The notes below the pieces were generated by a model that saw only the letters and a list, made by a program, of their open reading frames with translations, ran no database searches and was not told where the DNA came from. A stretch of DNA of 64,000 nt from Strigops habroptila (taxonomy: Eukaryota; Chordata; Aves; Psittaciformes; Psittacidae), in contig NC_044297.2 in NCBI RefSeq assembly GCF_004027225.2, positions 5,166,047 through 5,230,046 on the forward strand. The letters are read 5' to 3'. This document shows, piece after piece, positions 20,212 to 32,600 of this stretch; positions within the stretch are counted from its first letter, which is position 1, and each line of letters begins with the position of its first letter. The position numbers and the translations under genes were made by a program.

Positions 20212-21422
20212 GTGGGTCCGGGGGTGCTGGGGCCGGGTCGCGGTCGCGGTCGGGGTGTCCCGGCCCGGCCCGTCCCGGCCCTCAGCAGCTTCTCCCCCCG
20301 CAGGGACCCGGCGAGGCCGCCGCGGCCGCTCACGCCCTGTCGCTGCCGGCCGAGGCCTTCGGCAACGATGTGAGTGTGGGGCACGGAGCGGGGTGCCCAG
20401 CCTCGGGGGGGCCCTGTGCTTGGGGGACCCCTGTCCCGGGGGGCTCCAGGCCAAGGGGGTTCCCTGCTTTAGGGGGTGTCTCAGCTCCAGGAGAAGGTCC
20501 CAGTCCTGGGGGTCCGCAGCACCGAGGGGGTGTCAGAGCACACATGGGGTGCTTTGGGGTTTGCAGGCGCATAGCATCACCCGTGACCATCCAACACTGG
20601 GGGTCTCTCTGGCCACAGCCCCCCACCCCATCACCCGCAAACTGTCCCCATGCTTCCCTTGCTTCCCTGCACCCCCTAAGGGGAGGAAGGGACCCCCCCA
20701 GGGGCACAGCCCTGCTTGACCCTGCTCCTGCCTCCACAGCCCCGCGTGGAGCTGGCCTGGGCTATGAAAGCCCATCAGCACGCCCAGATCTACTTCAACG
20801 TGAGTCCTGGGGGGTGGGGGCGCTCAGAGGGGTGCTGGGGGGGGTCACGGTTAATCTTTTAGTGTCTTGGTGTAGCTCATCTCCTCCGTCGACCCCAAGT
20901 TCTTGCACCTGACCAAGGTTGATGAGCAGATCTACAGTGAGTTCAGGGAAACCTTCAGGGATCTGAAAGTTGACGTGTTGGACCCTGAGGAGCTGAAGTC
21001 GGAGCCTGCCAAGGAGGTGCTGAGGGGAATGGGGGGGACACCCGGGTTCTGCCCCTCCCCGTGCTCCGGGGGTGCTGGTGTGACGTGGACCACGTTTCTC
21101 CCCAGAAGTGGCGCCCGTTCTGCCTGCGCTTCCAGGGGCTGGTGGAGGACTTCAACTACGGCACGTTGCTGCGCCTGGACTGCCGCGGGGACTACACCGA
21201 GGAGAACAGCATCTTCGGTGAGCGGAACCCCCCGGCCCCAGCCCCGGGCTATGGCAGAGCTGACCCCACCATCCCGAGCTCTTCAAGCTCTTCCTCTCTC
21301 CTCTCTCAGCCACCAGGATCCAGTTTTTCGCCATCGAGATCGCTCGGAACAGGGAGGGATGGAACAGCGCTGTCTACAGCAGGGCCAGGGAGCCGGCAGC
21401 TCAGGAAGCGGTGTCGGGGTGA
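20194..21422 (+). CDS. PBDC1: PBDC1, polysaccharide-biosynthesis-domain-containing protein 1
   Basis: PBDC1 is a small conserved eukaryotic protein of poorly known function; despite the domain name, no enzyme activity is established to my knowledge. Exons: 20194-20211, 20304-20369, 20740-20799, 20876-21016, 21106-21217, 21310-21422; 169 residues. Signatures: HALSLPAEAFGND, ELAWAMKAHQHAQIYF, LISSVDPKFLHLTKVDEQIY, VDVLDPEELKSEPAKEKW, VEDFNYGTLLRLDC and IQFFAIEIARNREGWNSAVY. It stops soon after the domain and lacks the long Lys/Glu-rich tail of the human protein. Human PBDC1 is on Xq13.3, so its place here is unexpected. Start choice: ATGGCGGCGGCG in a CpG island, joined by phase. Confidence 0.95.
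20304..20369 (+). CDS. PBDC1: PBDC1 exon 2, residues 7-28
   Basis: Acceptor CCGCAG, donor GTGAGT. Encodes GPGEAAAAAHALSLPAEAF and GND. Confidence 0.92.
20740..20799 (+). CDS. PBDC1: PBDC1 exon 3, residues 29-48
   Basis: Acceptor CCACAG, donor GTGAGT. Encodes PRVELAWAMKAHQHAQIYFN. Confidence 0.95.
20876..21016 (+). CDS. PBDC1: PBDC1 exon 4, residues 49-95
   Basis: Acceptor GTGTAG. Encodes LISSVDPKFLHLTKVDEQIY through LDPEELKSEPAKE. The donor fixed by phase is GTGCTG, weaker than the others in this gene. Confidence 0.92.
21106..21217 (+). CDS. PBDC1: PBDC1 exon 5, residues 96-132
   Basis: Acceptor CCCCAG, donor GTGAGC. Encodes KWRPFCLRFQGLVEDFNYGT and LLRLDCRGDYTEENSIF. Confidence 0.95.
21310..21422 (+). 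CDS. PBDC1: PBDC1 exon 6, residues 134-169 and stop
   Basis: Acceptor CTCTCAG. Encodes TRIQFFAIEIARNREGWNSA, VYSRAREPAAQEAVSG and TGA at 21420-21422. A short AGGCC tandem (21461-21480) follows in the 3' UTR. Confidence 0.92.
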
Positions 21423-21519
21423 GGATGGGATGAGCTCCAAGAGGGGCAGAAAGCTCCTGGCCAGGCCAGGCCAGGCCAGGGCTGCACCCACCGTCCTGCT
21501 CCCACTGTCACAGACTGTA

Positions 21520-21525
21520 AATAAA
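21520..21525 (+). terminator. PBDC1: PBDC1 polyadenylation signal
   Basis: AATAAA 97 bases past the stop, giving a short 3' UTR of about 120 bases. Confidence 0.85.
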
Positions 21526-21636
21526 CGTTTTTACAAAGAAGGAATTCCCTGTGCCCGGGTGTGGGATGGGCCGTGCCCTGGAACAGACTGAAAGCGCTGA
21601 GGAGTGCTGAATCCACTGGGATTTCAGGTAGATCGT

Positions 21637-22062
21637 ACAGTCCTGGAATGGTTTGTGTTGAAGGGAGCTTAAAGTTCATCCAGCTCCAACCCCTGCCACG
21701 GGCAGGGATACCTTCCACTAGAGCAGGTTGCTCCAAGCCCCTGTGTCCAACCTGGCCTTGAACACTGCCAGGGATGGGGCAGCCACAGCTTCTCTGGGAA
21801 AAGTCTGTGCCAGCGCCTCAGCACCCTCACAGGGAAGAGCTTCTGCCTCAGAGCTCATCTCCATCTCCCCTCTGGCAGGTTAAAGCCATTCCCCTTGTCC
21901 TGTCCCTACAGGCCCTTGTCCAAAGCCCCTCTCCAGGTTTCCTGGAGCCCCTTTAGGCACTGGAGCTGCTCTAAGGTCTCCCCTTAAGGAGCCTTCTCCT
22001 CTCCAGGCTGCCCCAGCCCAGCTCTCTCAGCCTGGCTCCAGAGCAGAGCTGCTCCAGCCCTT
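21637..22062 (-). mobile_element. CR1 LINE 3' fragment between the converging genes
   Basis: Starts with a CR1 tail (CCTGGAATGGTTTGTG) and continues through the CAGGGATGGGGCAGCCACAG and GGAGCCCCTTTAGGCACTGG blocks. Minus sense. It sits in the gap between PBDC1 and XPO7. Confidence 0.9.
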
Positions 22063-22197
22063 CTCCCTCAGCCTGTGTCTGTGCTTGAGCTTGCCCTGCT
22101 AGAGGGGCAGGACCTTGCCCTCGGCCTCTGCTCCACCTCCCCACGCAGCCCCCGTTTGAGTCAGGCCCAGACACGGCTCAGTAGAAACCATTGAAGT

Positions 22198-22203
22198 TTT
22201 ATT
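22198..22203 (-). terminator. XPO7: XPO7 polyadenylation signal
   Basis: TTTATT on plus is AATAAA on minus, 1.37 kb past the XPO7 stop. I saw no earlier exact AATAAA in the 3' UTR. Confidence 0.65.
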
Positions 22204-23575
22204 TGCAGTCACAATGCTTACACTGTATGCAGCAAACACCCTTACAAGTCAACCAGCAATCTGCTCACGCGGAAAAGGACCCAACACACAGTCGCCAGAG
22301 GAAAGAAAATGGAAAAAAAAAAGGGGAGGAAAAAAAAAAAAAAGGAAATAAAATAAAATTAGGAGAAGGTGGTGCCTGGGAAGAGAAACGAGAGCCCCAA
22401 GGACCGAGTGTGGGAAGAGCTGAGCAAGGGGATGCACACGACTAGCAGCAACAATAGTGGAAAAAGTACAAGGCAAACAGGTTCCCTCCCCCGTTGCTTT
22501 CCTCCAGAAGTGGGTCTGAGATCCAAAACATACATTATGGTGGCTTCAAAAGAAAATGGAATCGTTTTCAAGGGGGGTAAATACTTCATGCGAGGCAAAA
22601 CCTTGTTATTAAGAACCCTCCTCCGTGTGCTGCGGGCCTCGGGGAGCGTGGAGCATCCCTCTGCGCTCCTGCTCGGCCGAGGGGGGAGAAAAGACACCCT
22701 AAAAGCCAAAAGAAAGGGGGACCGGAGGGAGAGCAGCAGCGGGTGCGGAGGGGGCCCTGCGGGGAGCGGGCTGACGGGGGGACAGAGCCTACTGCTGCTA
22801 CACCGGGGGGGACAGGAGACACCCACGAGCAAGCACGAATGAGAGATCACGCGCCATGGCTTAGAGTTCCTAATAACAAGGGCAAGAGGGGGGGAGTTGT
22901 GATTTCAAGGGGCTTAATAAGAAAAAATATACATTTTGGAATTTTACAATGCCTTTTTTTTTTTTTTTCCTTTTTTTCTTGGTTTTTGTGTTGTTTTTTT
23001 TGTGGTTTTTTCGTTTCTCTCTACACTGTCACTAAATAGATCTCTGCACTTTCACACAGCCACCCCTCGCCCAGTAAAGCTTCAGGCCACGCTTTCCTCA
23101 CTCACACCCTCCCGCAGCACCGGTGCACCAGGACTGTAAAAATGCCAATCACACCCTTTTTTGCCCTTTTTTTTTTTTGCCTTTTTTTTCTTTTTTTTTT
23201 TCTTTTTTTTAAACTGAGTCAATATAAACCTTGTTCAAAATGTTATGAAAAAATGTACATGTTTTATACAAGGCAGACTGCAGCAGAGCGCTGGCGTTCC
23301 ACGCAGACATTTGGGTAGGGAGACGTTGGATTCTTGCACTTGGCTTTATGCCCTTCCACCCCCTTCCCATGGAAACAGAAGCACCCTGCCCCGGTGAGCT
23401 CAGCAACCCCTCCTGTTCCCTCCTCCCGTGGGATGTGGAGTACGGGTGGGCCGCAATCCAGCCCTGGGGGAAGAGCAGGGATTTAGAAACGCCCTCTTTT
23501 CTTTCCATCGGAAATGGTTACCCCTCTGGGCCAGGCCAAAGAGATGCTGCTCTGTACAGGTGGGCCTGGGAGACG
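22204..23575 (-). other. XPO7: XPO7 3' UTR
   Basis: About 1.37 kb. On the sense strand it contains two A-rich tracts (23155-23212 and 22952-23015) and a T-rich tract near 22310-22350. No coding signal. Confidence 0.65.
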
Positions 23576-23669
23576 TCAGCTCATCATGTCGTTGCTGTTG
23601 ACGCCGTAGGTGGAGTTCTTCATGGAGTCGTTCACCTCCCGCCTGAACGCCGACAGGTTTTGTGTGAAC
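23576..23669 (-). CDS. XPO7: XPO7 exon 28, residues 1058-1087 and stop
   Basis: Acceptor CCTTAG. Encodes [20 protein letters not shown] and [13 protein letters not shown] at 23576-23578. Confidence 0.96.
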
Positions 23670-26600
23670 CTAAGGCAGAGGCAGAGAGCAGCGCGTCAGA
23701 GCAGACCCTGCGGTGTGCTGCTCCCCACGAGGAGCTCCGCCTCCTACTGACCTGTCCCTGTTCTTGGTCAGGAGGTTGCGTTCGATGCCCTCCATGAGGT
23801 TCTCAAAGCAGAGGTGCATCGCCTGCTGCTTCTCCGGGGGCTGGCTGTTCACTATGCTGTTCCTCAAGTCAGAGAAATACTGGGCAAGACAAGAGAAGGA
23901 TGGGTTAGTTCTCAGATGAACCAACAGCCGCCTTGCCTTTGGGACACAGCATGCTGACAGGCTCTTAGGAGGAGGGAGGAAACGTGGTACAGCTCCTCAG
24001 GTGACTCCTGGTGCCCTTATGAAAGTCACCAGGATTCCTCAGTGCCGAGGCTGCTGCAGGGGCAGGCTGGACACCCTTCCCTCGACACACAATCTGACTG
24101 CGCCAGCACCTCTCTGACACGGTTCTGCTCCCTCCAGCCTCATCCAAGCCCTCACAGCTCCTCCAGCCACGCTGGGAGCCTGGTGGGATGTTTTACCTTC
24201 TCATTGAGCAGTATCAAGCCAAGCAGGGGCCGCGACATTGACCACTGGTTCCTGCAGTCCTCAAAGATGATGATGTTCAGCACTGTTGACAGCATCTGGA
24301 AGAAGGAAAGTGAGGTTTTAATCCAGCCCTTCCACCCCAGCTTCCCTCACCACGGCACTGTGCAGCTCAGGAGCAACGATTTGCCTTTCATGCTCCCAGC
24401 GTTGGAGCTCTCAGCACTGCGGGACAGGATGAGGACCTGGAACCCCTATGAAAAGGCGTAGACCTTCACTGAAAGCACATGGAGGAGGTGCTGAAAGGTG
24501 GCAGGCTATTTATTCCAGGGGAAGATTGTCTCCACTTAAACAAGGCAATGAAGTGCTTAAATGCAGAAAGCAAACGCTCTGGTGCCCTGGGGAGCTTCCT
24601 CCAATCCAGCCAGATGAACTTCAAGGTCCGTTCCAGCCTTGGCAAGCACAGGGACCCCTGGTGCCTGCTCTGCTGTGAGTGCACAGGTACCACTGAGCTG
24701 TTCCAGGGATTTAAACAAACCCTGGTGCAGATTTGTTAAAGCACTGGAAGAGCATGTGCCCTCTGGTTGAAGGAATGTTTCGCAGCTTCATTCCTATCAA
24801 CCACCAGCACTTTCTGTAGCTGTGTTTCTCTTAAAAAAACAGGCAAAAGCTCATTTTTGGCTACTTCCTCTTACATCTGAAATGAAAAAATGGTGTTCCT
24901 TGCCCAGGGGGAAGCACAGCCCTGAAGCGTGGCACTGAATCAGACCTACCAGAAGATGAATACATAGGAAAGATGCAATACTAGCAAAAATAACACCTTT
25001 CTGCTCCAGAAAAGCCCAGGGGTCTAGAGCAGGGGTCATGCAGCCCCCACATTACATCGTGTTAAGACAACTCAGGGCTTCTCAAGGAGCTTCCTGTGCC
25101 ATGCCACAACAAGGCCCAACACCACCCAGGTCCTTACCTGCTGAATCATCTCCGGGTGCTGCTGCATGATGTGCAGGAAGCGGTCGCTCTCCTGGGTCAG
25201 AGGTGTGCTCCTCTTCTTGGTGCTGCGAGAGAGTTGCTTGAAGAGATAGGTGACAATGTGGTCCAAACAGGAGCAGCAGCCTGTGCAAACCATGGTGTCT
25301 GCAAGAACAGGAAAACAGGGAGGAGTTGGGGCACTGCCAGCATTTTCCCTTGCTCAGATGCACTGGGCAGGCTCCCAGGGAAACATCACCACTCATCTGG
25401 GTCCTGCTAGGGACTTTGCAAGCAAGAACCTAACCCTAAACAGGTCAGCAACTTCCTCACTGCTACATCCTGTGATATATCTATATATTCCTCACTGATA
25501 TTCTTCTAGTGGAAGGTGTCCCTGCCTGCGGCAGGGGGTTGGAACTGGATGAGCTTTAGGGTCCCTTCCAACACAAACCAGTCTGTGATTCTATGATATT
25601 AACTATCTGTAATATTCCAGCTTTAACAGAGGGGAAACTCCTCCACCCATTCACAAGGTATGACTTGACTTATCTGTCAGCCTGAAACGCTAGCAGATAT
25701 ATGAAATGCATTCAAAGCAATCCAAAATATTTCCCCACCTCCAAATCAAAGCCCTAAGAGCACCACAGAGAGCAGAAGTAGTTACCTAGTGCAGTGAGAC
25801 CTTCTGAAATGGAAGAGAGAATGTACATGATTACATGAGGCTCCAGACTGGCTATAAAGTTCATGTGGTCCTGGGTAAGAACTTCCAGCAAGGAATAGTA
25901 TGACTGGCTGAGTTTGGGATAATCCTGCAGAGAAAGGGAGATAGAAAGACTTTTAAGCCTTCATGGCTGGCTTGTAACCACCAGTTAAGGTGTTCTGCTA
26001 GACCCAACCCATCCATTAATCATCTGAGAACTGCTTACTGCATCTCCTGGAAAGAGAACAAACCAACCTCTCTCACAGCAGAACTTCTGGGCCAACATAT
26101 TTTCCACCCTTCTCCACCACTAAAAGCCTTTCAAACAGGCTCAACCATGGTCCAGCAGGTTCCCAACGCTGTTCTACCGAAACACCTCTCCCACTGCTCT
26201 GTTCCTCAATGGGGAGTGTGAGTACATGCCAGTGCTGGAGATGCAGAGATAGGCCTGGCTCCTCACGTGTCCAAGCAGAGTGCCAGCTCACATCAGAACC
26301 CACATGCAAGGTGCTGTGCTCAGCAGCAGGGCCACGGACCCCTCAGCAGCCCCCACACCAGGGCGCCCCATCTTCAGAGGTACACGTCTCAAGGGCAATG
26401 GTTTGGCCACTGGTACATTAAACCAAGAACGTGCCAAATGCAGCCTGAGAGACGGCAACAACTCCTTTCAGATCCTGCTATGGTAATAGGGAAGATAAGG
26501 CTTGGGAGGAGTATCTGCTGCCCCCTCCCCTCAATGTTTTGCCAAGTAGAACTGTGCTGATGGGGCCTCCAAGCTCTGGGGCAAACTGGGTTTCTGTATA

Positions 26601-29600
26601 TGAGGTGTGGATCAGAGCAAGACTGTAGGTGGATGTCATCAGCAAGCAGGTTATGTTTTAATTGCTGAGGCATCCAGATCTCTGCCCACGGGCAACACAG
26701 GGAAGCACAATCCCTCACTCACAGGAAGTGTTTTACACATGGAGGAGGAATTATTCTGCTAATTGCTGTGCTGAGCCTTGGAGTGCACCAAGCTGGAGAG
26801 CTGAGCAGCAGCACGGCTGCCTGGGGGCCCTGGCTGCTGGGAGTGTTGCAGCCTTCACACAGGACCTGGTGCTGCGCACCCAGGAGGTGCAGGTTCCTCC
26901 TGGCCTCTGCCTAGAGCTGTGCTTCCAGGCTGCGGCACGAGTTCACTCCTCTCTGTGATTAAGGTATTCCTCTGGTGTGTAATCTTCCAAGTCTGCCTTC
27001 CCCTGCTAATCATGGGTTCAGCTTACCAGGAGGTCACTGTGAGGGATGGAAAGCAGAAGCTTGATAAAGGTTTGCAAGGCATTGTCCAGTGCATCATCCC
27101 CGTACAGACGGAAGACCCCAAAGTTGACGTAGCTCCCGCTCAGTGCAGCCTTCAGCATAGAGAAGCAGATGGAAATCCCCTTGAGCTTCAAGGCATAGAC
27201 TTGATCCTTTGGGACCTCCCCAAGCGTTAGGATACGATTTCCTGCATGAGCACAGAAGCGGACTCAGTATTTCAGCAACCACATCCAAACCCGTTCTCCT
27301 CCAGGGAGCGGGAGAAACAAAAAGTAGAGCCATAAGGAACGACTGAGAAGTCAGCAGGAAGTGCCAAAGACTCGCTCCCCCAGCCAAAGGTTAAGGAACC
27401 CGCTGCAAGTTCAGCGTGGCTCTACTAGGAGCCCCGGCAGACTGCGACAGCATGTCACTTTGCTGTGGAAACAGGAGCAGAAGGACAGGCTCGCCCATGT
27501 CACCTTGCACACTCACAAGGGGCTCAGCTGGGCTCCTGCTCCTTGCTGGCATTTTCTTCCTCATTTTCCATGGCAAACACCCTGCCCCTGCTGCTCGCCT
27601 GCCTACCCAGCACCTCAAGCAGAAGCATCTCCCTGTATCCAAGCATGCATTCAGCGAGCAGCCTGGCACTGCTCCCCAGGCCAGGCTGGCTGAGCTGGCA
27701 AGGGCCCCAGCCCTCCCTCCCCGAGCAAGCAGAGCACTCAAGGGCAGAGCAAGGCTGCCCAGATCCCCCTGCACACTCACCATATGTAGTTATCATTTTA
27801 CTTGTTTCTCGGAAGAGCAGGATGCCATTGGGTGAGGACACATCAAACTGCAGCCGTTGCGATCTAAGGGAAAGCCAGGGAATAAACTGGAGCTTAAACA
27901 CACCTGGGAGTAAACCCAAAGCTAACACTGCAGCACCTTCACATGCTGCTGGGGCACCCTCCTCCCAGGGATGCTCCCCAGAGTTCAACAAGGACTTTTG
28001 ACAAGGGCCTGGAGGGCCAGGCCAAGGGGAATGGCTTTAACCTGCCAGAGGGGAGACTGAGATGAGCTCTGAGGCAGAAACTCTTCCCTGTGAGGGTGCT
28101 GAGGCGCTGGCACAGGGTGCCCAGAGAAGCTGTGGCTGCCCCATCCCTGGCAGTGTTCAAGGCCAGGTTGGACACAGGGGCTTGGAGCAACCTGCTCTAG
28201 TGGAAGGTGTCCCTGCCCAGGGCAGGGGGTTGGAACTGGAGGAGCTTTAAGGTCCCTTCCCACCCAGACCATTTCAGGATTCCATGATTATATGAAAATG
28301 CCCTGATCTGGGAGAGAATCTTGCTGCTCATTACCAAAGCCAGACAGGACACAGGCACTGAGGGACAGAGCAGCTCTGCTGTCACAGAAGAAAAGGCCTG
28401 TATTTCAGAGACATTGGGAATATTCCGAGCTGGAGGCTGGAATCCTGGCTTGGCAATAGTCACTTGGCTGCTATACACAAACATAGCCAACATCTTGGAA
28501 GCAGCATTGTAGGGCACGCTGACTAGCTCCTATTCATAACACAACCAAGAATTCAGAGCCTGGCATTTTATCCGCTGCAGTGACTAGATCTTACAACTGA
28601 AGTTCAGCACGTTGTCCAGTTCACCTCTGAGACAAACCATGGATGGATTCCCATAGGATTGTCCTGCTGCAAAGACACCACTGGCTTGGGGCAAACAGTC
28701 TCCCAGGATGGACTCTCAAATGATTGTGCCTGAACCTTGTGTCCCTTCCTCCCGGCTGTAACAACAGCCCCTTCCTCTCAGGCTGTGTGCTGCTGGCTGT
28801 AGGCCAGAGCAACATCTTGGCAACCTCCTGCTGCCAGCTTAGACAGCCTCTGAGCGATGTGAACGGCATCAGAGGTACCTCTCTGCTGGCAACAAGAGCT
28901 GATGCTCTAAAGCAAAAGTGCTCATCTGGCTGCCAGAGAGCACAAGGCTCATTTGAAACACTGGCTTTAAAACTGAACGTGAGCTGCCTGCCTCAGCTTG
29001 TACTGCTGCCCTTGGAAGCAGACACTGAAGAAATCCAGTGCTATTGATCGTGTCTCTTGGTCTGAGTCACGGCATCTGAAGCGTTCGATTTTCTTCTCTG
29101 CTGACACGGAGCCAGTTTCCCCCCGTCCCCTTGGCAGCCTTGAGAGCATAAATAACCCAAGTACAGAAAACACGACTGGGCACCGACACCCCCAAGGGCT
29201 GAAGCAGCACAGGCACAAGTCCCTGCCAGTTTTCAGATGCAGCAGGTTCATACCTATTATGTACCAGCTCAGCCATCAGTTTGAGGACAGGTGTAGTGCA
29301 CGCAGGGTCATGGTACCAGAGCTCAATGGCCCGCTGCAGGATTGGCATGTAGGATGGGTAACTGCAGGGTGAAAGCTAAGGAATGTTGTGGCTTTGCCTG
29401 AAGGAGAAAAGGTCACAATTTCTACCAAAAGGCTTATTTTTCTGTACTGCCCCCATGCCTTGTGAAGCAGCTTATATGACAGGGTTAAACAGAGATGCTG
29501 CTTGCTGGGGTCTGCTTTATCACACGAAAAATGAGCATAATTAAAAACAGAACGTCTTCAGTGTGTTGAAAAAGTGGCAAACACACTTCCTATACTAGGA

Positions 29601-32600
29601 CAAGCCAGAACCAAACAGGTCTTGAATGAAAGGGAAGCCAGAAACAAAGATCTGTCAGTGCAGACAGCTGACCTTTCCCAGCCAGCGTGCTCTTTGAGCA
29701 GCTATGCTCTCACCAAAAGGACAAGGACACCAACTGCTGTTGGCTTTGGTGAGCAAGAGGAGAAGCTTTTGTTGCTGCCAGGAAGCACGCATCCCATTCA
29801 AAGCCTTTGTGCTTTGCAGGTCAAATCTCTTTAGGTCCACTTGGAAAAACCCCAACAGTTCAGCTTTGAGCAGACTTCTAGGTTGACTTGGTTACAGACA
29901 GACCTATTTTAGGGCTTAGAGACAGGATACTGAGTACTATGCAAGTGAAGAGAAACCCCAGTCAGGGTTTAGCAGGGAAAAGAGGACATTTGGATGCAGT
30001 CAGCCAGAGTTCTCCCCCCTCTGAGGGACATGACGACTCAAGTTTTAGGGCAGTAGAAGGATACATCCACTCAAACAGCATCATGAAGCTGGTCTTGGCA
30101 TTGAAGGCAAAGGCTATTCCCCTCAAGTCTCTCACCAAGCCAACCAAAGTTCTCTGCATTGCAGAAGAAAAGAGATGTTAAAACTTAACACACGTATGGA
30201 TCTCTGCCTCCCTGGCTCCACCAGCCCAGTCCTCCCATCCCAGCAGGAACACAGCCTTTCTGTGCTGGATGCCAATTCCAGGTTAGGCAGTTCTTCCTCT
30301 TCAGTGCCTCTTTAATTTGAGCCAGTGCAGTGACAGTACCGGGGTTTTTCATTCCAAACAGAAAGTTGGTGCTTCAACTATGAACTCCACCTGCACCCCA
30401 AAGGGTACACGGTGCACCACTGCTTCCCCATATGCTGACAGGAAAGCCCCCATCCCTGCAGCATCTCCTTGTCTCATTCAGAAGGGAGAATGGCTCTCAC
30501 TCTGCAGGAGTTACTTGTTCTCTCATGTCTGCCTGAACTGCAAATGTCAAAGCCCCTGAGGGAAACAGCAGGGAGAGCATGGATAACAGGGAAGGTCCTG
30601 CCCAACTTACTTTTGCCTCTTGTTCATTGAAAGTATTTGTACTGAACATCTGTGCCACGGTCTCAAAGGCAGCTGTGAGGGGAAGCATGAACTGCTCATA
30701 CTGATCTTCATCTTCCCCTGAAAGAAAAAGAAAAGGAAATCAGGAAAGGGGGAGATAAGAAAGGAGGAAACAGATTGCACATCCTTGACCCTCACTCCTG
30801 CCTATGCTGGACCCGCAGAGCTCGAGGCAGACACACACAGACACAGATCTATTGATATCAATATCCAGGTTATAGATAAGGCTTAGAACGAACTGCCAAA
30901 TGAGGAAAACATTGGCAATATTATGAAGGGAAAATTCAGCCCCAGCCTTGGTGCCATGTACCTGTGGACTACTTGTACTCAGTGACATGGCATCAAACCC
31001 ACTCTTGAGCTTCTCTCCCCTGCTTTTTCTTATCCCATTTGGCTTTTCTCATTCCCAGCATCCTTTCCTGAAGGAGCTCACAGAAGAGCCTGGCATCCAA
31101 ACCACACACTTTTACTCTGGTTCCGAGGAAGAGACCCCAGTACCTAAATCCACCATGAGAAGACGCCCAAGTGCAGTGTAGAACGTAGTCCGACACCTCA
31201 TGTCAGTCAGGTTGGACTGATTGTTAATGCCCAGGAAGGAAAAGTGCTCACTCTGCAAAGGGAAGAGAAGAGATGGGTTAAAGGGGAACCACCACCTCGA
31301 ACAGGCTCCTGGATCCAAGGCTGAGGAGCCCGCATTCCCCTGGCTGATTCCCAGCTGGTGCAAGGATGAGAAGCAGGGAGGAACATGGGTAGCTTGCTAA
31401 CCACATCTGCCAGCCACCTCGGAGAACATACCACCAGAGGGCAACAGGCACCGTGTCCTACCCATCGCAAAGCTAGCAGTGCTATCTGTCATCTTTCATC
31501 TTGGAATTCCCCAAGACCAGACGAACAAGGAAGTCTTGCTCTGCCTCCAGAGCAGAGAAGCAATCTGCTCCCCTTATCCACAAGACTCTTCAAGCATTAA
31601 ATTGCTGAAAACCCAGTTACTCTCCCATGTTCACCATGGAAAGAGTAGCCCCAGATGATGGGCAGTCTGAATGCAGCATCTGGACTAAACACAGGGCATG
31701 GGACTGCCTGCAAAACATCTCCTGGCTCAAGGAACACAGTGCCTCGTGCAACTGGTCAATGCAGACCTTCTGGCTGTGGTGCTGGGAGTCATATGAGATG
31801 ACCACATGCGCCCAGAGGTGAGTTAGAAATGAGACACTTTGCTGCTGGCTTTAGTTGCTCAGTCTGACATTCCTGATTTCAATCAGCAGCCCAGATGTGC
31901 ACGATGAGCACCACCACACTGGCAGTACCAGCACACGGGCAGTGACCAAGGCCCAAGGCTGCTATCCTAAGCGCTGCAAGCCATGGCACTTCTTCCAAAT
32001 CAGCACTTTCAGAATGAGAGCAGGAGCAGTGAAATGCTGTCATATTCTGCTTTAAGTCACATGAAGTGCTCCCTGCCCGGCTGCATGTGCAGCAGTACCA
32101 GCTGTCTCCTGCGTTTCTCTCTGGAGATGGCTCTTTCAGTGGAGAGTAGAGATCCCCCCATAAACCCCTTGGGGATGAAAGGTACCACACAGTTACAGCC
32201 CCTCCAAACGGAACACAGCACATTTCCTAGGTCATGCATGGCATCTCGTAGGGTGGAAGCATCTGGGAGTCAGGGAAACTTCAGAAGTGAGCCCAGATGT
32301 TAAGCTGAGGGGATTATCTCAGCTGCAAAAGGCAGATGGAGGAGGCTGCTGTGAGACAAGCAGCAGGAGGTGGAAGGACTCACCGTGTGATTGTTCAGCA
32401 TGAACTGTACGGCGCTCAGCTTCACCAGCTTTCTAACACTGCTGTATGTAAAGGGGGTGTTAAGGAAGCAGCAGAGTCAGCAGAAAACTTCTTACAATGC
32501 TTGCAAAGCACTTCCAGGGCAAAACTGGAAGGGGACTTATGTCTGTATTACTGAATATGTTTTAGCCTCAATTCCACTTGTTTCAAGAGCAACCAAGTTG

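Noticed and set aside
27939-28190. Open frame of the type [18 protein letters not shown], also at 38324, 55487 and elsewhere
   Set aside because: It is the antisense of the CR1 3' region, repeated wherever a copy lies.
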